This document shows, piece after piece, positions 6,465 through 13,788 of a stretch of DNA of 16,270 bases. Each line of letters starts with the position of its first letter. Position 1 is the first letter of the stretch. The notes beneath the pieces were generated by a model. The model ran no database searches, was not told where the DNA came from, and worked only from the letters and a program-made list of their open reading frames with translations. Origin of the DNA: JAVZLQ01 sp049972525 (GTDB taxonomy: Archaea; Thermoproteota; Bathyarchaeia; Bathyarchaeales; Bathycorpusculaceae); NCBI GenBank assembly GCA_049972525.1, contig JBMFKI010000021.1, positions 1 through 16,270 on the forward strand, in the 5' to 3' direction. The position numbers and the translations under genes are program-made.

Positions 6465-6914
6465 ATGAAGGAAAAATACGCTTACGTGATGATGATAAGG
6501 GAAAAATGGTGGCGTGAGTTTCTCCGCCTGCATCGGGAAGGAAAAGAGTTTCAATCTTACGTGCAGAGAGGGCTTGGTCCACCAAAAACCGCTCATATGT
6601 TATTCTTTTATGTTACAAAGCCTCTGTGTGAAGTTGCTGGTTGTGCCGAATTTGTTGAACGTAAAGTTGGAAATGCAAAGGATTTGTGGAAGGAGCACGG
6701 AGGCGAATCAGTCCTGGAATCTGCTGAGCAGTACTTCCAGTTTGTCAAGGACGCGAATCCCGTTTCGTTCATAAGGTTTAAAAACCTGAGGGAAGCAGCT
6801 AACTCCGTTCCGCTGCAGAACCTGCTTATGCTCTTAGGCGTGAAGAGGCTTGCTAGACGCGGTTTCTACGTTGATAGGGAAACTGCTGAAAAGCTTGTTG
6901 CCTTTATGGAGTGA
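6465..6914 (+). CDS. small PUA/ASCH-like domain protein, unrecognised family
   Basis: The 149-residue protein has no signal peptide or membrane segment. The core AHMLFFYVTKPLCEVAGCAE, a strand leading to a glycine and an alanine-rich strand, followed by DLWKEHG, resembles the barrel of PUA-like domains of the ASCH/EVE/DUF365 kind, which bind RNA or modified bases. The C-terminal third (FIRFKNLREAANSVPLQNLL) is helical. The assignment is by pattern and weak. Lying head to head with an RNA methyltransferase and PUA-protein operon, it may share control with them. ATG 6465 is the first start in frame. Confidence 0.5.
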   Translation: MKEKYAYVMMIREKWWREFLRLHREGKEFQSYVQRGLGPPKTAHMLFFYVTKPLCEVAGCAEFVERKVGNAKDLWKEHGGESVLESAEQYFQFVKDANPVSFIRFKNLREAANSVPLQNLLMLLGVKRLARRGFYVDRETAEKLVAFME

Positions 6915-7116
6915 AACCCAGCATCCGTATTTGCTTAACAAGCCCACTTTGTTTTTGCGAAGCATTAGGTTGCAACAAAAAGTTAATAGGCGACTTTTTC
7001 ACTTTCCATGTAGCCTAACCTAACTTAAGTGAATTTGAAAATGTTGTGTCAGGAAAAAACGAAAGCTGTGCACTTCAATATGATATGGTTTACTAGCCAA
7101 AAGAAGGTTTAGAATT
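6915..7116 (+). promoter_or_regulatory. intergenic leader of the EF-2 gene
   Basis: The gap of 202 bases holds the likely promoter of the elongation factor gene. A/T-rich candidates are aaaaagttaatagg near 6977-6990 and caatatgatatgg at 7075-7087. A GAAGG at 7102-7106 stands 10 bases before ATG 7117 and serves as ribosome site. A 23-codon frame (ATG 7041 to TAG 7112) ends four bases before the gene; its composition does not look coding. No riboswitch-like fold was recognised. Confidence 0.4.
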
Positions 7117-9336
7117 ATGGGGCGTTATCGGCAAATCGAAGAAATTGTAAAACTGATGAATAACCCAGAAGTAATAAGGAACACAAGCATCATAGCCCAT
7201 GTTGACCATGGAAAAACAACCCTGTCAGACAGCCTCTTAGCCGCCGCTGGTATAATAAGCGAACAAACTGCTGGGCAGAAGCTTTTCCTAGATTCTTGGG
7301 AGCTTGAACAGAAAAGGCAGATGACCGTTTTCGCCTCAAACATAAGCATGGTTCACACATACAAGGGCAAAGAGCACCTGATAAACCTCATAGACACTCC
7401 TGGGCACATAGACTTCAGCGGAGCTGTAACTCGAAGTCTTCGTGCAGTTGACGGTGCACTTGTGGTTGTTGACGCAGTTGAAGGACCAATGACTCAAACT
7501 GAAACCGTTTTGATGCAAGCGCTTCGCGAAAGAGTCAAGCCAATACTTTTCATAAACAAGGTTGACAGGCTGATTAAAGAGATAAAATTGACTCCTGAAG
7601 AGATACAGCGGAAATTCGCGAAAATAATCCTTAGAATTAACAACCTTATTGAAAAATATGCGCCGCCGGAACATAAAAAAGATTGGCAGGTTAAGGTTGA
7701 AGATGGACGTGTTGCTTTCGGTTCAGCTCTCCATAAGTGGGGTTTGAACTTACCTCACATGAAAGCGAAGGGTGTGACATTCCAAGAAATAATTGACGCA
7801 TATTCTGGAGAGCCAGAGGAAATCGCGAAAAAAGTTGAGGCTTTAAGCAAAAAAGCGCCACTATATGAGCCCATATTGGATATGTTCTGTGAGCATCTTC
7901 CAAACCCGTTGGTGGCTCAACCCTATAGGCAGACGCAAATATGGCCTGGAGATGTCAACAGTTCTGTTGGTAAGGCTATGGCGAAGGTTGATCCTGGTGG
8001 TCCACTTTTGATGTGTATAACCACGATTGAAGTTGACCCGCATAGTGGAGTTGTTGCTATAGGCAGAGTTTTCAGCGGTACTGTGGAGAAGGGCAAGGTT
8101 GTCCAGCTTATAAACAGTCGTCAGAAGGGGACAATACAGCAGGTTTACATGAGCATGGCTGCCGACCGAGTGATTGTTGACAAGATTCCAGCTGGAAACA
8201 TAGCGGCAATTTCAGGTTTACCCTCAATTCATGTAGGCGAAACAGTTGCAGAAGAGGGTGTGGAAACGCAGCCATTTGAAGGGTTAAAGTATGTTTCAGA
8301 TCCTGTTGTTACGGTTGCCGTTGAACCTGCAGACATCAAAGATCTCCCACTTTTCGACAAGGTTATCCACAAATTAACTTTGGAAGATCCTAACCTTCAC
8401 TTCACAATAAACAAGGAGAGCGGTGAATACCTTCTAAGCGGTATGGGTGAGTTACACCTTGAAGTTACGGCTTACCGCATGCAAGAAGCGGGGTTAAAAG
8501 TAAAAATTAGCAAGCCCATCGTTATTTATCGTGAAACAATAAGCCATGATTACAGGGGTCCGCCCATAATGGGCAAAAGTCCAAATAAACATAACAGGTT
8601 ATGGGTTACAATTGAGAAGCTTTCAGAAGACGTTATTGAAGCCATAAAGAGCGGGAAGATTTCTGAGATGCAAACGCGAGATGAGAGACAGAGGATTTTA
8701 ACAAAAGAGTTCGGCTGGTCAACTGATGATGCCCGCAATGTCATAGCCATCGAAGGAACAAACATACTTGTAAACAGAATTAAAGGAAGACAATACGTTG
8801 AAGAGGTTATAGATCACATAAAATCTGGCTTCCGTGAGGCTGTTCACACCTGCGTCTTGGCGAAGGAGCCAGCCTACGGCTTAAAAGTTAACTTGGAAGA
8901 CATAATGGTCCACGAGGACCCTGTTCACAGGGGACCAGCACAAATTCTTCCGATGACTTGGCGTCCAATATGGTGTGCATTTCTACTAAGCGACCCGAAG
9001 CTTCTTGAGCCTCTTTTAAACTTTGAGTGTAAAGTTCCAAACGAGTTTGTAAGCTCGGTGATAGCCATAGTGCAAAAACGTCGTGGAAGAATTATAGATA
9101 TGGTAAACGAGGAAGACATGGTTGTGGTTAAGGCTGAAATGCCGGTTGCAGAATCGTTTGGGTTAGCAGACGAGCTGCGTTCTTCAACTCAAGGCAGAGC
9201 CTTCTGGGCAACGCAGTTTAGCCGTTGGGCGCCAGTTCCAGAGTCCATGCAAGCGGGAATAATCAAGCAGATCCGTGAGAGAAGAGGTTTAAGCCCAACA
9301 CCGCCTAAAGCAGAGGAATTCTACGAGGAAGCATAG
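7117..9336 (+). CDS. fusA: translation elongation factor 2 (aEF-2)
   Basis: The 739-residue GTPase drives ribosomal translocation. The G domain has AHVDHGKTTL (27-36), DTPGH (93-97) and NKVD (147-150); domains II-V follow, with SGMGELHLEV in domain III. The domain IV tip loop HEDPVHRGPAQILP keeps the His that is modified to diphthamide in archaea and eukaryotes, and the C terminus has the QIRERRGLSP-type ending. Length is normal for archaeal EF-2. In switch I the common RGIT reads RQMT (about 67-70), while the Thr that contacts Mg-GTP is kept. GAAGG at 7102-7106 supports ATG 7117. It stands alone, with its own leader. Confidence 0.95.
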   Translation: MGRYRQIEEIVKLMNNPEVIRNTSIIAHVDHGKTTLSDSLLAAAGIISEQTAGQKLFLDSWELEQKRQMTVFASNISMVHTYKGKEHLINLIDTPGHIDFSGAVTRSLRAVDGALVVVDAVEGPMTQTETVLMQALRERVKPILFINKVDRLIKEIKLTPEEIQRKFAKIILRINNLIEKYAPPEHKKDWQVKVEDGRVAFGSALHKWGLNLPHMKAKGVTFQEIIDAYSGEPEEIAKKVEALSKKAPLYEPILDMFCEHLPNPLVAQPYRQTQIWPGDVNSSVGKAMAKVDPGGPLLMCITTIEVDPHSGVVAIGRVFSGTVEKGKVVQLINSRQKGTIQQVYMSMAADRVIVDKIPAGNIAAISGLPSIHVGETVAEEGVETQPFEGLKYVSDPVVTVAVEPADIKDLPLFDKVIHKLTLEDPNLHFTINKESGEYLLSGMGELHLEVTAYRMQEAGLKVKISKPIVIYRETISHDYRGPPIMGKSPNKHNRLWVTIEKLSEDVIEAIKSGKISEMQTRDERQRILTKEFGWSTDDARNVIAIEGTNILVNRIKGRQYVEEVIDHIKSGFREAVHTCVLAKEPAYGLKVNLEDIMVHEDPVHRGPAQILPMTWRPIWCAFLLSDPKLLEPLLNFECKVPNEFVSSVIAIVQKRRGRIIDMVNEEDMVVVKAEMPVAESFGLADELRSSTQGRAFWATQFSRWAPVPESMQAGIIKQIRERRGLSPTPPKAEEFYEEA

Positions 9337-9443
9337 CAAAGGCTTCATCCTCCACATTTTACAATTTTGGTTATATTCAACACTTTCAGCAGAGTAAATC
9401 TTAACAGCAAACGTTCCGCTAGTATATCGTTGGTGTTGAAGGT

Positions 9444-9722
9444 TTGCCAACTCCCCTAGATCTGGCTAAACTTATAATTCCGCTTGTAGCTGGAATAATT
9501 CTAGGCTACTTTTTGCGGAATAAAAAGCATTTAAACTTCAATAAAATCATCTCTGGAATAATACTTGTATTGATATTCTCGCTTGGCTTCGCCATAGGCT
9601 CAAATAATGAGCTGTTGGCTGTAATGCCGCGTGTGGGATTAGGCTCCATTGTACTCTTATCCGCTGCCCTATTTTTCAGCATACTGTTCGTCGAAGCGGC
9701 AAGAAAGCTGATGAAACTATGA
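9444..9722 (+). CDS. lysO: LysO-like lysine exporter, N-terminal half
   Basis: The 92-residue membrane protein has three hydrophobic segments (about 8-24, 33-52 and 65-85) and no soluble domain. It resembles the N-terminal third of the LysO/DUF340 exporters, which in E. coli are single proteins of about 299 residues that expel lysine and its toxic analogues. The downstream gene supplies the rest and overlaps it by four bases (ATGA), so the two should be translated together and form one carrier. TTG 9444 is the only possible upstream start in frame; GGTG at 9432-9435 could serve it. The assignment leans on the partner gene. Confidence 0.65.
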   Translation: MPTPLDLAKLIIPLVAGIILGYFLRNKKHLNFNKIISGIILVLIFSLGFAIGSNNELLAVMPRVGLGSIVLLSAALFFSILFVEAARKLMKL

Positions 9723-10330
9723 TAAAATATATCATAATGGCACTTGCACTTGGGGCAGTTGTGGGCTACGTGAGCGGCAGCATGGAAATTGTGGCAATTA
9801 ACACGATTTTTTCCGATTACATATTTACCCTTTCACTTGTCGCCTTGCTTTTCTTTATGGGCTTGCTCTTCGGCGCAGATAAAGAAGCAATAGCCAATCT
9901 GAAAAAGACTGGAATAAAAGTTCTAGTTTTTCCGTTCGCCACGGCGCTGGGCAGCATACTAGGCGGGCTTGTCGGCGGGCTACTTCTAGGGTTAGATTTA
10001 GTTGCGTCCATGGGGGTTTGCGCTGGCTACGGCTGGTACACCATGGCTGGTCCGCTTGCCGGCCAACTTTTCGGTGTGGAATGGGCTGCTTTGGGATTTA
10101 CTGTGAATTTCCTAAGGGAAATAGTCACGATAACAACAATTTCGATAACGAGTAAGATTGACAAGTATACGCCAATAGCCATGGGAGGCGCCACGGCAAT
10201 GGATACAACCCTACCGGTAATAGTGCGCTACTGCGGACAAGACACGTTGATAACTGCATTCTCAAGTGGCTTCACACTAACAATAATAGCCCCGTTCACA
10301 ATAACAGCGATAGCGGCGCTCGCTCACTAA
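9719..10330 (+). CDS. lysO: LysO-like lysine exporter, C-terminal half
   Basis: The 203-residue integral membrane protein carries the conserved core of the LysO/DUF340 family: AGYGWYTMAGPLAGQLFG, GFTVNFLREI and GGATAMDTTLPVIVRY. These align with ASGFGWYSLSG, FNDLARELIAI and CGATSMDFTLPVLQRT of E. coli LysO. About six membrane helices are visible. In E. coli the family exports lysine under control of ArgP; the substrate in this archaeon is inferred. Its ATG overlaps the stop of the N-terminal gene (ATGA), typical of translational coupling. A split into two genes also occurs elsewhere in this family as far as I recall, and need not mean decay. Confidence 0.85.
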   Translation: MIKYIIMALALGAVVGYVSGSMEIVAINTIFSDYIFTLSLVALLFFMGLLFGADKEAIANLKKTGIKVLVFPFATALGSILGGLVGGLLLGLDLVASMGVCAGYGWYTMAGPLAGQLFGVEWAALGFTVNFLREIVTITTISITSKIDKYTPIAMGGATAMDTTLPVIVRYCGQDTLITAFSSGFTLTIIAPFTITAIAALAH

Positions 10331-10584
10331 CGCTCCAAAACAGAATAGGCATAGAGCAAGTAAACGCACTGAATATGCCCATTGTCTGGAGTGCAATCGC
10401 TAGGAATTAAACAGGGACGTATCCGATTTTTAACTTGATTTACAAATTTAGCCTAACGTTCTGAATGTTTAAGGTAATTTTACTTCGTCCACTTGTGGTA
10501 GATTAGGCTTCTCGTTTCGCCATGGGCTTTGTATGTGCGTGGATGCATTTTTAAAATGCTGAAATAATTAAGTTAGCTTCACGT
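10331..10584. other. gene-free gap with a short palindrome
   Basis: These 254 bases lie between the convergent lysO and membrane-protein genes. I find no coding frame, tRNA or ribosome site worth naming. The only structure is a perfect inverted repeat at 10545-10559 (gcatttt, one base, aaaatgc). The placement between two gene ends fits a terminator region for one or both genes. Confidence 0.4.
10545..10559. repeat. 15-base perfect palindrome
   Basis: Seven-base arms (gcatttt and aaaatgc) flank a single T. The A/T core is too tight for a stable hairpin, so a protein site or T-rich termination signal between convergent genes are the main options. Confidence 0.35.
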
Positions 10585-11376
10585 TTAGAGGTTTGGTGGG
10601 GGTGGCGGTGGAGGTGTTTCTCTGGCGATCATTGCGTAGTATAGGTGGGTTGTTGCTATGGGCGCTATTGGCGTTGCAAATGCGGCTATAACGCTTGAAA
10701 CAACATGGTCAACGTTGGGGAGGACGGTGTTGAGAGGAGACGCTAATAAGCTGGCCACTAAGCTTACAACCAGAATTATTATGCCTGTCAACAGTAGAAC
10801 CGCGAAGGTTTTGAGCCAACGATTACTCACAAGCCTCCGGCTTCTACTTAAACCTTCGAGGGCATCCCTTTCCTCTATTATTATTGCTGGAATCGTTAGC
10901 GAAAACATTATGGCAACTATTATGCCCGGCACAACCAAGAGGATTAATCCCGCTACGACTAAAACTCCAGCAATAAACTGTGCAACGAGCAATGATGGAA
11001 GCCTCGAGAGGGCGAAGTTTAAGCTCTCGCCGACGGTTGGAGCTCTCCCCTCAATAATGTCAGAAGCGTATTTCACGGCGAAACCTCCTGTGACGCAGCC
11101 CACAATCCAGGAAATGAGGCTGAGCAGAACACCAGTAAAGATGACCCAGTAAAGCAAAGCGAAAAGGTAGGCTGTTAACTCCACGAAAGAGGCTGAGGGG
11201 CTTGGCTGTTTAGGCATGGGTAACAACGTCATAACAGCAAAACTCGCAAGTCCCGTTACAATTCCAGCGGCAAGAAAGACCGAGAAGAACTGCCAAAACC
11301 TCGATAAGTACATGTTAAAAGTCAACGAGAAAACCTCGCCAATAGACAACTCATGACCAGGCTTCCCCAAACTCAA
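10585..11376 (-). CDS. multi-pass membrane protein, GDPD-membrane-domain/YciC-like
   Basis: The 263-residue protein has six or seven hydrophobic segments (about 30-53, two in 66-100, two in 128-165, 189-213, 225-248). The middle motif AIIIEERDALEGLSRSRRL followed by a tryptophan is the signature of the family known as the membrane domain of glycerophosphoryl diester phosphodiesterase (DUF7847-like, YciC-like), in which E-x-x-x-AL-x-RS precedes the next helix. The domain has no established reaction of its own. The C terminus ends in seven prolines, an unusual cytoplasmic or external tail. The start is TTG 11376 or TTG 11370; GAAGGG just upstream fits the latter better. A TATA-like tttttaaatg on the minus strand lies near 11409-11418. 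Confidence 0.65.
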   Translation of the reverse strand: MSLGKPGHELSIGEVFSLTFNMYLSRFWQFFSVFLAAGIVTGLASFAVMTLLPMPKQPSPSASFVELTAYLFALLYWVIFTGVLLSLISWIVGCVTGGFAVKYASDIIEGRAPTVGESLNFALSRLPSLLVAQFIAGVLVVAGLILLVVPGIIVAIMFSLTIPAIIIEERDALEGLSRSRRLVSNRWLKTFAVLLLTGIIILVVSLVASLLASPLNTVLPNVDHVVSSVIAAFATPIAPIATTHLYYAMIARETPPPPPPPNL

Positions 11377-11513
11377 CCCTTCACCACATCAAACTAATTA
11401 TTCACAATGACATTTAAAAATTGCCTCAACGAAGTGTAAGCCTAACTAATCTGTTAACACCTAAAATAGTAGTGGATTATTAAATAGGGAGAAAAAGATG
11501 GTTATTTCAAGTT
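11377..11513. promoter_or_regulatory. divergent promoter region
   Basis: The gap of 137 bases separates the reverse membrane-protein gene from the forward IntN-like ORF. On the minus strand tttttaaatgtc (11409-11420) is a likely TATA box for the membrane protein. On the plus strand attattaaataggg (11475-11488) lies about 26-40 bases before ATG 11514 and could serve the small ORF. Confidence 0.4.
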
Positions 11514-11765
11514 ATGATGGTGGCGGGGCGGCGAGCGCGCGCGCAAATTCCTAAGCCTGGAATGACAGGCATATGCCTAAAAACAGAAGTAGCTCAGCTG
11601 CTGAGAACTAAAGCAAAAGAAGCAGGCATGGGCATAAACGACTACCTAACAAGTCTCTTATTAGGCAATCCCAACCATGTATGGATGACTGTCCTGGGCC
11701 GTCCAAGTATTAATGTCAACCACACAAACCCGCACAATCTAAACCTCATTTCAAGCTCGAACTGA
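11514..11765 (+). CDS. second IntN-like, ribbon-helix-helix-like small protein (possible remnant)
   Basis: Residues 13-45 (PKPGMTGICLKTEV... GINDYLTSLLL) closely match the IntN-like fragment at 153-380. The DNA is also close: 19 consecutive bases are identical (178-196 and 11572-11590). The ATG that starts the first copy is ATT here (11547-11549), so the frame would have to begin upstream at ATG 11514, through an unusual G+C-rich stretch with alternating GC at 11531-11544. After the RHH-like unit the sequence (38 residues) shows no tRNA-derived peptide and no known domain. It may be the eroded end of an older integration or a free-standing regulator of the same family. The start is uncertain. 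Confidence 0.45.
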   Translation: MMVAGRRARAQIPKPGMTGICLKTEVAQLLRTKAKEAGMGINDYLTSLLLGNPNHVWMTVLGRPSINVNHTNPHNLNLISSSN

Positions 11766-11812
11766 CAAATCAACCAAAAACAGCTCCAAACACTCTTTTC
11801 TCTTGGCGAAGG

Positions 11813-11834
11813 TTCTCTTTTGCCGAAAAGAGAA
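11813..11834. terminator. perfect 9-bp hairpin beside tRNA-Gly, possible bidirectional terminator
   Basis: TTCTCTTTT (11813-11821) and AAAAGAGAA (11826-11834) are perfect inverted repeats around a four-base loop GCCG. The hairpin lies 7 bases past the encoded CCA of the reverse tRNA-Gly and 47 bases past the stop of the forward small ORF. A direct repeat gaaggttct (11808-11816 and 11832-11840) overlaps it. T-runs on either strand suit archaeal termination. A processing or recombination site is also possible. Confidence 0.45.
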
Positions 11835-11841
11835 GGTTCTT

Positions 11842-11930
11842 TGGTGCGGTCGCCGGGATTTGAACCCGGGTCGTCAGCGTTCTGCTGCCTTGGCAGGCTG
11901 ATGTCCTAGACCAGGCTAGACTACGACCGC
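11842..11930 (-). tRNA. tRNA-Gly(GCC) with an 11-nt intron
   Basis: On the minus strand the acceptor arms gcggtcg and cgaccgc pair fully. The D arm is gtct/ggac, the anticodon stem tcagc/gctga, and the T arm ccggg, ttcaaat, cccgg. The discriminator is A (11845) and CCA is encoded (11842-11844). The anticodon GCC (11892-11894) sits in a mature loop ctgccac, interrupted after position 37 by 11 bases (11880-11890). Without the intron and CCA the tRNA has 75 bases. It decodes GGC/GGU. The 3' end faces the second IntN-like ORF and the hairpin at 11813-11834. Confidence 0.92.
11880..11890 (-). other. tRNA intron with minimal bulge-helix-bulge
   Basis: On the minus strand the region reads anticodon stem TCAGC, then CTGC, bulge CAA, loop GGCA, GCAG, bulge AAC, then stem GCTGA. 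CTGC pairs with GCAG, giving the 4-bp central helix between two three-base bulges that EndA recognises. Cuts at CA^A and AA^C release the 11-base intron and restore a seven-base loop. This is close to the shortest intron able to form the motif. Confidence 0.8.
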
Positions 11931-11962
11931 GCTGTTTGCTTAATGAGAATTTGCAGAGGTTC

Positions 11963-12379
11963 TTATTTTTCTTTTCCCAATTGAAGCGCGTTTTCTAGTT
12001 CTTCAATTTTTCTGATTATGAAATCTGAATGGACTATTATCCATGGGCTTGGGTTATGGATTTTGCATGTGCAGATTGTCTTCTTTCCCTTTCGCTTCGC
12101 GTAGAAGAGTTCCGTGCATGTTCCAGCTGAAAGCTTCGGCACATTGGCAACTAGGATGTCGCATTTTTCGATGTTTTCTAAATCTCGCCTAATGAAGTCT
12201 AATGCTGGAACTTTCTCCCACCAACCAAACTCTGAACCTTTATAGATGACTTTTTCTCTTTCCCAAGGATCCACAACCTCATAGCCGCATCGAACACAAA
12301 CATCGCGTATGAGATTTCTATAATCTTGCTCTGTTTCCATGTCTTGAATTGGTCCTGAGATGAAAACTTTTCTCTTCAT
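11963..12379 (-). CDS. nucleoside 2-deoxyribosyltransferase-like protein
   Basis: The 138-residue soluble protein has the NDT fold markers: N-terminal KVFISGPI (4-11), RRDLENIEKCDILVANV (64-80) and SAGTCTELFYA, in which Glu90 matches the nucleophile position. Family enzymes move or remove deoxyribose from nucleosides or nucleotides; related members hydrolyse nucleoside monophosphates or are DUF4406 proteins of unknown role. The aromatic patch FGWWEKVPALDF before the Asp motif would sit near the substrate. It starts at ATG 12379, 32 bases upstream of the tRNA-Gly in the opposite gene order, and is divergent from the DUF401 gene. The exact reaction is not assignable. Confidence 0.72.
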   Translation of the reverse strand: MKRKVFISGPIQDMETEQDYRNLIRDVCVRCGYEVVDPWEREKVIYKGSEFGWWEKVPALDFIRRDLENIEKCDILVANVPKLSAGTCTELFYAKRKGKKTICTCKIHNPSPWIIVHSDFIIRKIEELENALQLGKEK

Positions 12380-12478
12380 GTTCTATCCATGCACAATGCT
12401 ACAGATGCGCTATTAAATTTTCTTTGCGCATGAGGGAAAAGTGTTAAGAATAAGCCAGACATCCTAGCTTTTCTATAA

Positions 12479-13750
12479 ATGCAATTCGGAGTGCCCCCTC
12501 GCTTGGGACCTGCAAACCCAACAATCGCAATAGTAATCGCATTCGCTTTTCTGATAATCTTACTCTATAAACGCGTAAATTTGGGAATAACCCTAACCGC
12601 GACAGCCATAGCCTTAGCGTTGTTCGCTCTTGAATGGACAAGAATTCCAACAGTTTTTTATGAGGCAAGCGTCGAACCGGGCACGATTTCGGTTGTGGTT
12701 GCAACCTTCGGAATAATGCTGCTTAGTCAACTCTACAAGGAAACTGGAATCATTAACAAGCTAAGTGAAAGCATAAGCAGAATTGTTAACAATCCCAAAA
12801 TCGTGTTAGGAGTAGTGCCAGCAATAATAGGGCTTTTACCAGTCGCAGGCGGAGCCCTAATGTCAGCGCCTCTCGTTGACGCGGAGGCAGAAAAACTTAA
12901 GCTGAAGCCGCAGAGAAAAGCCTACATAAACTTGTGGTTTAGGCATACAATATTTCCGGTGTACCCGCTGAGCACGCCTATAATCACCACAGCGATGCTT
13001 ACTGGCGTAGCAATCCCGCTTATAATTCTACGTCAAATTCCAGCAGTCATTGTGATGATAATAGTGGGATACATTGTTGGTTTTTGGAAAATTAAAAAAA
13101 GTCCGAAAAAAGATGGAGTGGACGCTGAAAATGACATTAACTCGAATCTGAAAGCCTTCTTAGTCTCCTTCAGCCCGATTTTGACAGCGATAGTTTTCGC
13201 AATAGCTTTAGGCATAACTGGGCTCAAACTGTTCAGTCAAGGTCTTGACGTTGTCATTGCTGTCTTTATTGGGCTTTTCATTTTAATTGCGATATCTAAA
13301 ATGCGCTTTGACACATTTGTAAAACCCTTCAAGGACTGGGGGATTTATGGCGTAACCCTCGCAGCCTATGGCGCCTTCCTGTTAAGGGGCGTTATTATCT
13401 CTCCGGAAGTTAGCCAGATCTTCTCAGCGTTGGTTGCAAATGGCAACAGTACAAACTTCACAATTCTTTTGATAACGTTTCCAGCCATTCTAGGAGTTCT
13501 CACAGGCTCGCCAGTCAGCGCAGTAGCCATAAGCTTTCCAATACTGTGCGAAACTTCGCCGATACCCGCAAATGTCGCGGCGCTAGTTTATATGAGTGCC
13601 TACCTTGGCTACACGATAGCGCCGACGCATCTCTGCTTCACGTTCACGGCAGAGTACTTCAAATGTTCGCTTGGCAAAATGTACAAATATGTTATTCCAT
13701 CCTTCATAGTAACGTTTCTCGCGGCGGTAATAACATACTTCGCTTTTTAA
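12479..13750 (+). CDS. DUF401 family membrane protein (ion-transporter superfamily)
   Basis: The 423-residue protein has about ten to eleven membrane helices arranged in two similar halves. Typical DUF401 segments are LLPVAGGALMSAPLVD, NLWFRHTIFPVYPLSTPII, GVLTGSPVSAVAISFPI and YMSAYLGYTIAPTHLCFTFT. The proline- and glycine-rich breaks resemble the re-entrant hairpins of the CitM/arsenite-permease (IT) superfamily, so transport of an anion or organic acid is likely, but the substrate is unknown. ATG 12479 directly follows ctataa; if that is the TATA box, GTG 12491 (SD cggag) or TTG 12503 would be the start. If ttaagaataa at 12442-12451 is the box, ATG 12479 is leaderless. It meets the aIF1A gene tail to tail after 38 bases. 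Confidence 0.75.
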   Translation: MQFGVPPRLGPANPTIAIVIAFAFLIILLYKRVNLGITLTATAIALALFALEWTRIPTVFYEASVEPGTISVVVATFGIMLLSQLYKETGIINKLSESISRIVNNPKIVLGVVPAIIGLLPVAGGALMSAPLVDAEAEKLKLKPQRKAYINLWFRHTIFPVYPLSTPIITTAMLTGVAIPLIILRQIPAVIVMIIVGYIVGFWKIKKSPKKDGVDAENDINSNLKAFLVSFSPILTAIVFAIALGITGLKLFSQGLDVVIAVFIGLFILIAISKMRFDTFVKPFKDWGIYGVTLAAYGAFLLRGVIISPEVSQIFSALVANGNSTNFTILLITFPAILGVLTGSPVSAVAISFPILCETSPIPANVAALVYMSAYLGYTIAPTHLCFTFTAEYFKCSLGKMYKYVIPSFIVTFLAAVITYFAF

Positions 13751-13788
13751 AAGAGCAATTTAATTCAGCTTAGTAGTCTGAAGGCGGA

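Noticed and set aside
7041..7112. 23-codon frame ending four bases before the EF-2 gene, a possible leader peptide
   Set aside because: No ribosome site, no repeated regulatory codons and no coding-like composition; chance is likely.
10658..11152. 164-codon forward frame
   Set aside because: It is antisense to the membrane-protein gene, whose hydrophobic segments and family motif are clear; the frame is a shadow.
153..11765. The two IntN-like ORFs as ends of one 11-kb mobile element
   Set aside because: Both point the same way, only one has an att site, and the DNA between holds hisS, EF-2, endA and other core genes.
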